Of a DNA stretch of 64,000 nt, positions 26,155-38,185 are shown piece by piece; position 1 is the first letter of the stretch, and each line of letters opens with the position of its first letter. A program made the translations under genes and the position numbers. The notes under the pieces are model-generated. The model was not told the DNA's origin and made no database searches. It saw only the letters and a program-made list of their open reading frames with translations. This DNA is from Phaseolus vulgaris. Lineage: Eukaryota > Streptophyta > Magnoliopsida > Fabales > Fabaceae. The DNA lies in assembly GCF_000499845.2 (NCBI RefSeq), contig NC_023754.2, forward strand, positions 18,664,111-18,728,110, given 5' to 3'.

Positions 26155-26476
26155 ATTAAGAAGTGGATTTTAAGCTTAACTCAACCTCATAAAAATGTTT
26201 TATAAGGTGAGGTTTGCACCCACTTATATACTATGAAATTTCCTAATATCTAATATATTATGGGTGGTCCGATAACGACCTGATAGTTGGTGGCTTGATA
26301 AGCCCAACAAACAATCGTTAGGATATGTTCAAAATGTCTCTGATACCATATTAAGAAGTGGACTTTAAACCTAACTCAACCTCATAAAACCGACTTATAA
26401 AGTGATGTTTGCATCCACTTGTATACTATGAAATGTTTTTATCTCTAGTCGATGTGAGATCTCTAACAATAGTTAA
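26155..26476. repeat. Legume-type dispersed repeat, two tandem partial copies
   Basis: ATTAAGAAGTGGATTTTAAG (26155) recurs as ATTAAGAAGTGGACTTTAAA (26349), each followed by CTCAACCTCATAAAA, TATAA(A/G)GTGA and CACTT(A/G)TATACTATGAAAT. The second copy ends TCGATGTGAGATCTCTAACA. Sequence of this kind, reverse complement TGTTAGAGATCTCACATCGA, is abundant in legume genomes. Period about 194 bp. Confidence 0.7.
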
Positions 26477-26808
26477 ACTTATTGTCCTCGTTGGGAACAC
26501 TTTGTGAGAAAGAAAATGTGAGTAAATTGATGCTATTGGGGATATTACCTGAGAAATAAATAGTAAAATGCACTTAAGGAGAGCGAAATGAAGAAGACGT
26601 AGGGTTTTGAGAGGAATTTTGAGATTATGAGTTTGAAAGTGTGAGCCAGAAATGAAAAATTAAAAGTGTGAGAAAATGAAAATGTGAGACAAAAATGTTT
26701 TAATGTTTTATTTTTTTTCTCATTAAATAACCTAGTGTGGGCTAAGGTGACAATAAACGTTCATGTCCCTTTAGTGTTGTCTTGACCTACGCTAAATGTA
26801 ATAAAATA

Positions 26809-27057
26809 TTAACTTGCATCCACTTTGTGTCCTTGTTCTTGACGCAGTATCATTCTGCAACTTATTTTTTGATTGCATCTACTTTGTGTCCTCATTCCAT
26901 ACACTAACTTATTATTATTATTTTAATAATTTTTAACTTGCATCCATTTTGTATCCCCATCTAGACTCAATATTATTTTGTCACTTAATTTTTTTCATTG
27001 CATCTACTTTGTGTCTCTATTCTAGACATTAATTTATTATTATTTTAATAAGTTTTA
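26809..27057. repeat. 124-bp tandem repeat, two copies
   Basis: TTAACTTGCATCCACTTTGT at 26809 recurs as TTAACTTGCATCCATTTTGT at 26933. Within each unit the phrase GCATCTACTTTGTGTC and a TTATTATTATTTTAATAA block are also shared. It lies just inside the right end of the CACTA-type element, where such elements normally carry transposase-binding subterminal repeats. Confidence 0.7.
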
Positions 27058-27201
27058 GTGTAAGTTAAATGTTTCCATTGTGGACACAATATTTGACATT
27101 TATTTTTGTGTCCAACTTGAGTAGACTTCTCTCATCTTAGTGATTTTATTTTATAACACCCACTTTTTATTGATAGCTAAAATAAATTTTTCTTATAGTA
27201 A

Positions 27202-27723
27202 GTTGTGTCATCCGTACACAAGATCAGTTATAGTTATATGTTATATTATTGTGACACAACTTCAGTTAATTAATATAAACAAAATTGTGTAAAAGACAAA
27301 CAATTTCAACACAAAATTCGTGTACCACACCTATGACTTCATCTTTGTCATCTGTTTGCAATGCCCCCACAACTTAATCCAAATTGGTATAATTTTTTTT
27401 TCCTAAATCGATAATAATGGTTTTAAATTGGAGGTATTCCATTTTTCATATCCTTAATTATTCTCAAAGTTCTAAGTTCTATTTTATATTTTTTTTCTTC
27501 TAGTTTAATCTCTATTTCAAGCTTGAAACAAACTCAAGGATATCACTTGTATTTTGAAAGCTAGAATACTTGGCTAAGTTATCCTATGGTGTGAAAGGAG
27601 TTTCTCAAGTTTTGGAACATATAAAGTACCTAAATGCATGCAAGTCATAATCGCAAAGACTTTACAAATTTCAGCATATATTTAATCTATATGACAAATA
27701 AGTTCTAAAGTTTATTAATTTTT
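27202..27723. other. 3' flank of first CHX gene
   Basis: AT-rich. Contains the phrase GTGACACAACTTCAGTTA (near 27250), similar to GTGACACAACTTCTGTG on the other side of the CACTA-type element (25134), so an older repeat may surround that element. The part next to 27724 is probable 3' untranslated sequence. Confidence 0.4.
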
Positions 27724-30656
27724 TTAGAAACACCTTGGTTGTTCTTGTACCACCAAAACTGAACATGAAAAATCTGATGTGGCTAAGAGGTTTCCAAGTG
27801 GACCAAGCTCAGGAAGTTCACACCATTCTGTCAATCCTAGTGTACATGCAGAGTCTTTCACATGATGCTTACCAACTACGACCAAACTAAAGTTTGACTC
27901 TATCCTTCGAATAACTTGTGTTGTTTCAGCCCCATCTTCCACAGGCTCTTCCTTGAAGGTTACTTTGCCTTCATGGTAACTACTATAACGTAGATGCTCC
28001 ATCAAGTCAATGTAAGGGTTCTTTGTTTTACTTTGTTTTCCTTGGATTTTAACCCTAACCCAGAACACTGTTAGTCTCACATTTGGATGTTGAGCCATAC
28101 GTAAACTATAAGACAATGCCTCGAGGTCATCACCTCCACCTAAGTAGATCATGGCAATTTCACAAATATACTTCCCATATACCAGTAATAGTTTCTTACT
28201 GATTTGACTCCGGTCTACGAAGATGCCAACGGAGCAAGGAGCTTTGTTTTGAACATTTTGGTTTAGTGTCCTAATTGAAGTACTTGAGTACTCCATATTT
28301 CCTTTGCTGGACCATTGCTTATGAAATGGCATAATCACAACGTTAGACATGGACTCCATTGCAAGGCTGCATACATCATCAGGCATGCTTACAGATAGGG
28401 TATGTGCTGTGAAGAAATGCAGCCTGACACACCCGTTGTTGTGCTGGTAAAATTGATCAAAGACGTTGTGTATGTGTTGAGATGATTTGTTAGCAATCTC
28501 ATTCTTTTTGAGAGTGGGAATTACACTACCTGAAAGCTGCACAAGGTGAAGAATAAAGACCGAGAGGGGTGTAGCCTCTGTGGGATTAGAGGCTTGGAAA
28601 AGGTTGATGATTGGATATACATTTTCTTCATTATGGATACATGCAAGTATTTTGAGTTCCGGTTCATGCTGAGCATTTCTAACTGACTTTTTAGTATATG
28701 ATCTATACTTCCTTGAAGGATCATACATGTGATAAACATATAGACTTGCAGAACCAGTTACGACCACCATGGTAAATATAGCAAGGGTGAAAGGTTGCTC
28801 TCCTATTGCCTGTTCATACACATCAAATACAACAAAATTAACACAACTAGTATGAAAGCATAATTGTAATGAAGAACACCAAAAGACCAATGAACATCTA
28901 GGTATTGGAACAAAAAAAAGGTCACATATATACCTTAACACTCAATAATAAGTCGAGGAAGCAGAGATCCATGAGGCCTTTGCAGCACATGATTACAGCC
29001 AATGCAAAAGAATCCCAAAATTCAATTTGAAAGTGAAGTGAGGGTAAAATGGTGCCCAGAAACTTCCCTACATACATTGAAATTAAGATAATCTCAATGG
29101 TTATTGACTTGGTTTCTGCTACTGCATAAGGACTGGTTTTAAGGCCTATAATAGTACAATAAGATGGAACCATCAAAGTAGAACCAACAGTGTCAAGCCT
29201 TTCTGTCAGAACAGATCCTAAAGGGGGACCATCCGGTAAGATCAACCCAAAACAAAAGGCAACAACGAAAGGAGGTTGTCCTGCAATACTTGCAGTCAAT
29301 CCAACCAGCAAAAGTATACAAATGATAGTCAAAAAATGACTTTCTGTCATAGGTTTTCCTCGTGGATTACGATTGGAGATCCATATAACCAATGGCCTTA
29401 GAAGGAAGTATAAAGAGGCGAAATAACTAATTGACACAATTATTTCTGTAAAAGGTTTATATGTTTCGTGTTTAATTGCTTTAGCACCATTGATTACCAC
29501 AAAATACAATATCCACATGCATGAATCACTAACCATGGAAGTGGATACAGCTATGCGTCCAACCTCTGAGTTTATGATATTCATCTCCGTTAGAAAGTTA
29601 CTAACAACAGGAAATGAAGTCACAGAAGATGATATCACCAAAACGTGAACACTAGGGTCTGTAGTTTCCTCAGGGTAGATTGATCCAACAATATTGAAAA
29701 CTACACCACTAAGTACTAAAGAAGACATGTGACCAGTTAAACCAATTACTATTGCTTGCTTTTCAATCTTCAAGATTTGCCTGGGATCGATTTGCACCCC
29801 CATCTTAAAGAAATGGATAATCATGCCAAATTCAACAAATGTTGTCAGAGTCATTTGGCTTTCTATTGGAAATAGCATTTCATGAGTTGACTTGTGCCGA
29901 CCTAGAACTATAGGACCCAATATGACTCCAGCCTGATCAGACCAATCAAAAAGGAACATTCAGTATTATGCCAATCAAAAACTATTGGTTACAGTAAAAA
30001 TAACTTTTACACTAACATCACATGCCTATTCAGCTCTTTATCTCATCAATTCTGTGAGAAAACTTCTGAATAAGAAAAAGTTCTGAAAAAATTCAGAAAC
30101 ATGATTTTACTATAATTGTTTCAAATGCTTTGCATGCCTAGTAACTATGGTCTCCCTAGCTAGTCAAATTAACTAACAGACATGCTTACTAAAATCTTTA
30201 TTTCATTAGCTTTATGAGATAACCTATCTAGAAAAAAGTACATGAAAAAGTTATTTCAAAACATGTTTTTATACTTTAAGTAACTAGTCTCTCTAAATAC
30301 CAAACAGAAAATGAATTATTTTGTATCAGAACATTGAATTTGTTCTTAACTTCCATATTGATTATCAATTAATAATTATAACTCAAATTGATGAACCAAC
30401 TGTAATAGTGATGAAAGCTTACCAGAATTTGTGAAATAATAAGGGTTTGATGACAAGGCCTCAATAAGAAATAAGTGATTCTACCAGCAGCCCACATAAG
30501 AACAATTTGAATTAGTATGATAGGCGTGCCATGATGAAAGGGATTATCTCCATACCAAACACCTTTAGTCGTGTGTTTTATAGCATATTGACATACTAAT
30601 TTATCATTTCCAATCATTCCAGAAGAAATCAATTCATTTGAAATTTGACTCTCCAT
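27724..30656 (-). CDS. CHX-family cation/H+ exchanger (copy A)
   Basis: Membrane antiporter of the plant CPA2/CHX family, exchanging K+ or another monovalent cation for H+, usually in endomembrane or plasma membrane. Three exons: 30656-30423, 29932-28934, 28809-27724, both introns phase 0; protein 772 residues, within the family range. ATG at 30656 (MESQISNEL) is the first Met in frame. Residues ~50-410 form the multi-helix Na+/H+ exchanger domain, with conserved LPDGPPLG. Residues ~440-772 form the cytosolic C-terminal domain (ILACIHNEENV, KAPCSVGIFVDR, LGGGDDLEALSY, SLVVVGKH, SCSVLVVQEQ). Oddity: the Asn-Asp pair expected in the central unwound helix is Ser213-Asp214. Tandem neighbour of copy B, same strand. 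Frame intact, so probably functional; exact subclade not assigned. Confidence 0.92.
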
Positions 30657-32781
30657 ATCAACAAAATTAAGAAAAGGAATGCTCCACAGGCCAACCAAAA
30701 CAATGCCAAAACCTATACCAAGGTTAGGAACAACGAAATAAACTTGAAAGAATGTGAAAGAGAAGATGGAAAAAGATACTGAAATGATAGTTTAGTAATG
30801 GATGGATGAGGAAGTTAAAAGCTTAATGGTTGAAAAGCATCAATGCCGTTATCCGATATGATTGGTTTGGCAAGAATAGTAATTTAAAAATAAGAATTCC
30901 TTAATTATTGGTACGAGACGAGGTACCATTTTAGATATGTTCCTATAGTTTGGGATTTTTGGTCCTATATAGTCAAAATGGAGAAGATAAATGATCCATC
31001 AATGTAACTTCATGTGTATAGCTTCATGCTCAAGATATTTATATTATGTATATATGCATTTGTAACAATAATCACATAATATAAGATGAATTGTGTATTC
31101 TAAAATTCTTAATGTTTTGAGAGGATATATATATTGTAAGATGTATGTAATGATAGGTTGCTGTGAAGTATGCCAAATAGTTTTTTTTTTATAAAGATCG
31201 GGATATTTCTTAAATTCCTTTTATTCATTCTTTGTTGATAAAATAATTTATATATTTTAAAAGTACATATAACATGTTATTGATTTTTTTAAATTTCACC
31301 TTTTTTTAATATTTCATATTATAGTTTATGATGAAATTTTAAAAGGTTACAAAATATTTTTAATATTAGTCTCTCCTTAAAATGCTAAACACATGAGATA
31401 ATTGTTGAGATTATGGAAGTCTAAGTTCAGGAATTGTACTTAGAGAGATTTTCGCAAAAACACTCTTTTAAAAAAACCTGACAGAAAAAAAAATGATTTA
31501 ATTATAGAAAAACATATTGATTTTCTTGTTCCGTGTAAATCAGAAATACTACAGATTAGTTAGAAGATTAACCGGTTGTATTTCTGACTTAAGAATTCTA
31601 TTTAAAATAGTTATTGTCTTTATACACCAGAAATGTTAAGAACAAAATCAAGGATAAATGTTTGGATAAATGTTTTGAATAGAATGAAATATTAAAGATT
31701 TCTTTTAGTTTCAAAACCAAGATGTTGAAAAACAAATGAAGTGAGATGAAATGTAATATCACTTGGTCTCACACAAAGGTGTAGTGGTTATCTGGCTAGA
31801 TTTGAATATATAATATCTCAACAAAGGTGTAGAAGTTGGTATAATATGTCCTAGTCAATAGCTAGGTAGGCTAGTACATACATATTAAGCAGTTCACGTT
31901 ATTATTTAACATTTGCAGACAATGCAATGTTATGGTTATGGAGGGTGTAATAGGTTAACATTTGTCTTATTTGGTGAGGAGACATCAAATGTAGTTGCAA
32001 ACGTGTTTAGGCAATAAGCAAACTATATGTTGTATAAATGGTCAAAAGGGATTGAGGTACGTACTAGAATTATGAGTCTATGTAGCACTAACTCATGAAT
32101 TGTAACAAGCTCTAGTGACCCAATTTGGAGTAGTAGAAGGAATTTAAAGTGCTCTTTGATGATAACTAAGGAAGCTTTCACGGTGATTAGTTAAAACAAT
32201 GCATGTTATGGTGTTTGTTTGTTTTTTCTGTTATGTGTTTTGGGTTTAGTTGTAGCCTTGGTAAGCTTGTGAAAGCATTGCTCAGTTTGCCTTTCAAGCA
32301 ATGCCTAGGGTAGTCTTTATCAGTAAGATGAATACTATATAGATGCACTCTTAAAACAAAATCTTTGATCATCTTTCCGATATGGTTTCTGTATACAGAT
32401 TGGTACACTTCAAGTATTTCATTTATATATTATACCTTCTTGTTTATGAAGAAAAGTGTGAAAGGTTTTACATTGTAAACTAATAAGAAACATAGTAGGT
32501 ATAATTTTTAAGGTATTGTAGAAGTTAAGAAAACTTACTGTGTGGTATTGATTTATTCAAAATGAATGAACTTCTAAATGAAATAGTTTTATAATACAAA
32601 TTAAGAAAAATACATATCAAACATTGATGACTATGACTTAGTCATTTAAGAATGAAGAAAAACACTAAAAAGGAAAAATACAAAAGGAAGAGTAAAATTG
32701 AATTTGGAAGTACAGCAGGGAGTAAATGATCTATATCAGAGGTACATAATTCTTTCTGTCAAATCCTAAATTTTGCTATAT
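30657..32781. other. Intergenic DNA between the two CHX genes
   Basis: About 2.1 kb. Holds the promoter of copy A and the 3' region of copy B. TTTTTTATAAAGATCGGGA at 31185-31203 also occurs at 52821-52839, suggesting a shared transposon end. A 73-codon frame at 32187-32408 shows nothing recognisable. No residual CHX exon was seen. Confidence 0.5.
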
Positions 32782-35121
32782 TTATACTTTTCTTAAATAT
32801 GTGGAGTCCTCCTCTGGATCACGTGATCCCCAATATCTGGTTTGTTGTTGCACCACTAAAATAGATGTTTGGGCTCCAATATTTGAATAGACAAGAATCT
32901 CTCCAACAACTCCCAAGTCCCCATGCTTCAATTTGCTAAGTTCTGATATAATTTTTGAATCAGCATGCTTCCTCCCAACTATGACAAGGTCATAACGACT
33001 CTCCATGCATTCAATAACTGAAAGTACATCTCTTCCACTCATTACCATCTCATCTCTAAAAGAAACTCTCTCATTTCTGAAGGCCTTAAGCCTAAATTCA
33101 CTTAAGATTTGTGTGTCAAGCAATTTGCTTCTTTCTGTTCCTCCAACAATGTTAGTTGTAGATGAAAAATGAAAGAGTGTAATGTGGACATAAGGTTGAT
33201 TCAACATACGCCTTGTATATGAAAGTGATTCTCGATCATCTGCACCCCCAAAGAAAAGAATAGCCACTTGATATATTGATTCCTTTGTGTGGCCACACCA
33301 AAACATCCTTTGACTGCCACGATCAATAAGGACACCAACTGAGCAAGGAGCTTTGTCTAAAACATTCTTGTTTAGTTGCTGGAAAGGAAAAGATGACTCA
33401 GTTGTCCTTCCAAATATCCACTGCTTATGAAAGGGTAATATAATAAAAGTTGTTCTCTTTTCAAGTGCCATGTAGCACACATCATTGTGCATTGTAGCAT
33501 AGGGAGAAATGCCTTTATAGCAATGTATTGTGACACTGCCCTTGTATGCATCTTCAAACTTGTTGAACGAGTTAAATATCTTCTCAGTTAGAGTAGGATT
33601 ATCACCGAACTTTTTACACGGCAAATGTGCAACAAGAACAGAGGAAGATCGCCCCACAAGCTTAATAAGTTGGAGCACAACTAAATCAATAGTGCTTGTT
33701 TTAGTGGCATTGGAAGCTGAAAGGAGGTTTAAAACAGCCAAAACATTTTCTTGTTTATGAATGCAAGCTAGTATGCGCAATTGTTCTTCACTGTTGTGAT
33801 GCATAATTGTCCTCCTTTTGTAAGCAATAAACCTCCTAGATGGATCATACAGAACTCTTACAATAGGGGACAAAATCCCAGTTACAAACACCAAATTTAG
33901 AATCATAATTGCAAAGCATTCATCATTCATCATCTGCAAAAAAAACATAGAAGAGTAACTTTTTGTTAAGCTCACAAAACCAAAAGGTTTATAAATTGTA
34001 ACGTGCATTTGAATTAAAGAATTTACTTACGTCTCTCAGTTTCAAGTCAGTCAACAAGGCCATTTCAACTGTGCCTTTGATGTTCATTATACAACCAAGA
34101 GCAAAGGCATCTCGAATTGGCATCCTAAGGTAAAGGAGAGGCACCAAAGCCCCTAAAATTTTCCCACAAAAAGTAGTGCAGATAATTATTAGAATCCCAA
34201 GTATGTTGTTCATTGTCTGTATGGCATACACATTTGTCCTTAATCCAACTATGATAAAAAGCATAGGTAAGCACACTACAGAAACAAAGCAATCAAGCTT
34301 ATCTACCAGTGCTGCTCCCAAGGGTGGACCATCAGGTATAGCTAGCCCTATAAAGAAAGATACTACAATTGCATTTATGCCAATGATTTCACCTATGAGT
34401 CCACACAACATTAGTGTTATAAGAACTCCAAAAATATAAATTTCTTGGACTGGTTTTCCTTCTGGTGATTGTTGAATTGCCCATACTGCAGCCGGGTGAA
34501 CTACAAAGATGACGAAGAAAACAAGCAGAACGGCGGACAAGAAAGATCCAGTCGATACTACTATTGACTTTGTTAAAGTTAATTTTATAAAGAATGTTAA
34601 TGTCATGTTTAAAATGAAGCAAGTCTCAGTGACTAATGAAGAAGCAGTGGCCAACCTCCCAATCTCTGAATTGAGGATCTGATGTTCAGAAAGAAAGCAA
34701 GTAATTACAGGAAATGCTACAATACATTGAACTTCTATCACAATAGCCATCATCGTAGAAACTTCTTTATCAAATGATGTGGAATGTGTGAGGATATAGA
34801 AAACCACTTTGGCAAGAATGTAAGGAACAAAGTAGCCTAAAATTCCTACAGCACAAGTCCTTCTACCTGATCTAAAAGTGATGGTTGGATCTATCTTTAC
34901 CCCACTTAAGAAGATGAATAACATAAATCCAAAAAAAGTCAAGGTATCAAGCGCACTTCTCTCTTTTGCTGGAAAAACCTTCTCAATAAATTTTGTACTG
35001 TGTCCTAGAAAAGAAGGACCTAAAGTCACACCACCCTGCTTAACAAAAAAAAACATTCAAAAACTCAATTAGACATCACCATAAACAACTAAATACAGTT
35101 ATATTCAATCCAACCCATAAG

Positions 35122-35156
<35 letters not shown>

Positions 35157-36293
35157 CTCTTTACAATATAATCAATGGCACTCATAACAGCAACTTTGAT
35201 TCATAATATAAAATATTTTCATGCAAAGAAACAATTTCTTAATTGAAGTACATCTCATTCTACACATTCACATATGGTCTTATTGAGTAGATATTGTGTA
35301 TATATATATATACTCTCTTTACAATTAATGATAGGTTACAATTTTCTTCTATTAATTAATTACCCTATCAGTAGAATTATGTCCATAACTACACTACCCA
35401 ACATTATTTAATGACCAAAAAATGACTTGGAAATAAAACTAATTGGGAAATATTACTTCGTCACAAATTTGATATCAACTATATCACAAACAACAGTGGA
35501 CTTAGTTTTTTTTTCTAAGTGATAATAAACAATAATTTATAATATTTTAACGAAAATAAAATAGCACAATGTTTTAGAAAATATATATTATAAAAAATAC
35601 AAAATACTTTAGTTTAAAATGTTTAAATTTTGACAACGACTATAATAAGAAAGTAAGATATAAATTTTAAATAGAACATGTTTTTTCATATATTAATAAA
35701 TAAAATAAGAAATCTTGTGAGAAGATCTGTCCCCCACCATCCATATGCAAACACATCAATCAATCGGTTCCTTGGAGAACTACATAATATGAAAAGGAGT
35801 TATTGTATAATCAACTGGTTTAGAAAATGCATTTTTTTTACCCAATTTTCACCACCTATGACTTTATATCAATGAATCAAATGGATTTGGGAATGAATTT
35901 GACAGCATTGAACATAATATCTCTTTAAGAACTTGGGGTAATGAGTTTTCATTTTTCTTAAACAAATTTAAATGCAGCTATCTACATGAATCACAATATA
36001 GCAAAAGAATATGAACATTAGGAATTAAAGCTTACAAGAATTTGAGAAATAAAAGACGGTTGACCCAAGGGCTTGAGGATAAAGTAATAAACACGGGTGA
36101 AGATGAACATGAGAAAAAGTTGGAGCATGAAAATAGGGAGAGTATATGCAAGTGGGTCATCTCCAAACCAGATTCCCTTGGAGTGGATTTGATTAACTGT
36201 GCTATGGCATATGAAAGGCTTCCCATGCGTGGAATCTTCATTGGCTGCAACTTGTAAGGCACTGCGAATGAGGTTTTCCTGGGCTACCTCCAT
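32782..36293 (-). CDS. CHX-family cation/H+ exchanger (copy B)
   Basis: Second CHX antiporter with the same plan as copy A. Exons 36293-36036, 35035-34031 and 33933-32782, both introns phase 0 at the same protein positions (after SQIL and after the transport domain); 804 residues. ATG at 36293 (MEVAQENLIR). Residues ~60-420 are the exchanger domain with IPDGPPLGA; the C-terminal domain carries ILACIHKQENV, KAPCSVGVLIDRG, FFGGADDRESLSY, DLVIVGRKH and TSILVVQQQ. Where the family has Asn-Asp, this protein has Thr222-Glu223. The two proteins are clearly homologous but well diverged, so the duplication is old. Substrate and membrane cannot be told from sequence. Many CHX genes are pollen-expressed; whether this one is cannot be seen here. 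Confidence 0.92.
35122..35153. repeat. AT microsatellite
   Basis: About 30 bases of alternating A/T within the first intron of CHX copy B; a shorter AT run lies near 35300. Confidence 0.8.
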
Positions 36294-37339
36294 GGATGGA
36301 GCTTCATGAGAGTGGTTAAGAGACTTTGAAGGGAGGAAAGAGTGAAAAGCATAGGAATGTTATGAGAGAACACATTTGTGAGAGAATTGTGATCATGAAT
36401 GGATGAGAGAAAGAGAGAGAATCAAAATAAAAGCTAATTAATGGTTTCCTTTCATAACTTACTTTGTGTCCACCAAACACAATCATAAAAATATCTTGTC
36501 ATTTTTCCCATTAAGAATGTTTTTAAGACTACAATTACTAATTATAATGTATACAATTTATCAATCTATTTATAATATATCAAATTTAAAGTATAAATTG
36601 TAGAATTTTCACCATTGCATTTTTTTACCACCATATAATGTAAAAACAAATATTCTCCAACATGAAATTACACTATTTATTATCCCACTTTAATCTTTCA
36701 TTTGTTAAAAATCTTCAATTCTAGCACTTGTTAGTTGGTGTATTTATTCATAAATGAGATAAATAGTTAATCTTATAATGCAATTTTAAAAACAATACAT
36801 CCAAACAAATAAATGGCATAATATTTCTATATTTTTTATGTGATGACACGTTATACGAATTTAATTAAAAAAAAAAGTAATTGGCAATTATATACCGATG
36901 GGTTTTCCTTCTATTCTTTTAGAAGTGAATTTTGAACTATTTAATTAAGAGATACAAATTGTTATAATTTGTATCACCAAGCTGATTGACAGTATTTTAA
37001 TTTATTTGAGGAAATTACAGTATAAACTCTGATTTTTTTTTCTCAATTATGTTTAAATTTCCTCTCTTTTTTAAAAATTTTATGCAAAATTCCATTTGTT
37101 TTTAAAAAATTACATTATCATCCTTTTTTATACATATATATACCCATAAGTTTTAAAAATAGTACATTAAGACCTTGATAAGGGAGATTTATGTAATAAA
37201 GATAAAAACCCTATACTGTAAATATAACTCGAAAAAATATAAGGAAATGTCATTTAAGTTTTACTCAATTTATTTTGGAAACACGATTAATTTTCTGAAC
37301 TTGATAAAAAAAAAGGGAGTATAAATTTTATTAGGTTAT
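36294..37339. other. Upstream region of CHX copy B
   Basis: Probable 5' leader and promoter of CHX copy B close to 36294 (GA-rich on this strand at 36300-36425), then AT-rich intergenic DNA. No other gene recognised. Confidence 0.5.
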
Positions 37340-38110
37340 ATTTTTACAATGGCTGCATGCATGATAGGGGTCATTCAGGGAATGAATGCTACGGTGAGAA
37401 AGGTGGAGACAATGGTTTATTGGAAAGGACTTAATAAGATATTAAACATTTCACTCAGCATTGTTCTACTTGTTAGCAAAAAAAAAATGACATTGCTGCC
37501 AACCCTGGGTTGCTACAACCTCTGCCCATCCCTCAAACCATTTGGCAGCATATCACCATGGCCCTCATAGAAGACTTATCAAACTCAGGGTAAACAGGTA
37601 ATCCATATACAGCAAGGAATGTAGCTCTATCTTTTCTTGATAATGCATTCAAGTTACATGGATTTCCTGAAACTATAACCAGAGACAGGGATTCAATTTT
37701 TGTGAGTCAGTTCTAACAGGAATTTATGGCTTTGTACAACGGGTGCAAGTTCAATTCTCTACAAGCACCCTCAAAGAGATGGGCAAACAAAGGTCGTGAA
37801 TAGGTCGAACCTATCTGATATTGAATCACCTCATAAATGGGTGAAATGGCTTCCTCTAGCGGAATGGGGTATAACACCACATATCACACGGCTATCAAGA
37901 CTACTCCTTATGAAATCATGTACTTACCTAGGGAATCTAATATTGAATTGGTGGATAGAAACCTCATTAAAAGAGAAGTGATGCTAAAGGTAATTAAGTT
38001 TCATTTGAAGAGAGCACAGGAGAGAATTGTTGATAGGCACAGATCGAATAGGAGAAAAAACCAATTTAATTGTGTGACTTCTTATCTACACTGTGAAACA
38101 ATAAAAAAAA
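37340..38110 (+). mobile_element. Degenerate Ty3/gypsy retrotransposon integrase
   Basis: Decayed integrase region of a gypsy polyprotein spread over several frames. In order: a zinc-finger remnant (GHSG, then VYWKG after a frameshift); NPGLLQPLPIPQTIWQHIT, the classic linker before the catalytic core; FLDNAFKLHGFPETITRDRDS, containing the second core acidic region, followed by an in-frame stop; then PLAEWGYNTTYHTAIKTTPY and a tail KRAQERIVDRHR. Stops and frameshifts rule out activity. No LTRs were found. It ends about 75 bp from the stop codon of the gene at 38186-39658. Confidence 0.85.
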
Positions 38111-38185
38111 TATCTATATCTCTATACACAATGTTAAAAAGGCACAAAAAATAGTATGTTACATGTGGGTTTATATTATCAGTTA

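Larger units (their letters stand above)
25157..27201. mobile_element. CACTA-type element with nested TIR element
   Basis: The left terminus appears split: CACTAC at 25160 is followed by the inserted TIR element (25166-25908), after which CTACAAGAAATAGTG resumes. Rejoined, this resembles a CACTA terminus. The right end, read inward, is TACTATAAGAAAAATTT at about 27199, a fair partner. Inside are a legume-type repeat (26155-26476) and a 124-bp tandem repeat (26809-27057). No transposase frame was seen, so it is non-autonomous. Terminal matches are imperfect and the 3-bp target duplication is not clear. Confidence 0.5.

Noticed and set aside
30657..32781. A third, degraded CHX copy between the two genes
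   Set aside because: Looked for PDGPPLG, SQIL and C-terminal motifs in all frames and found none.
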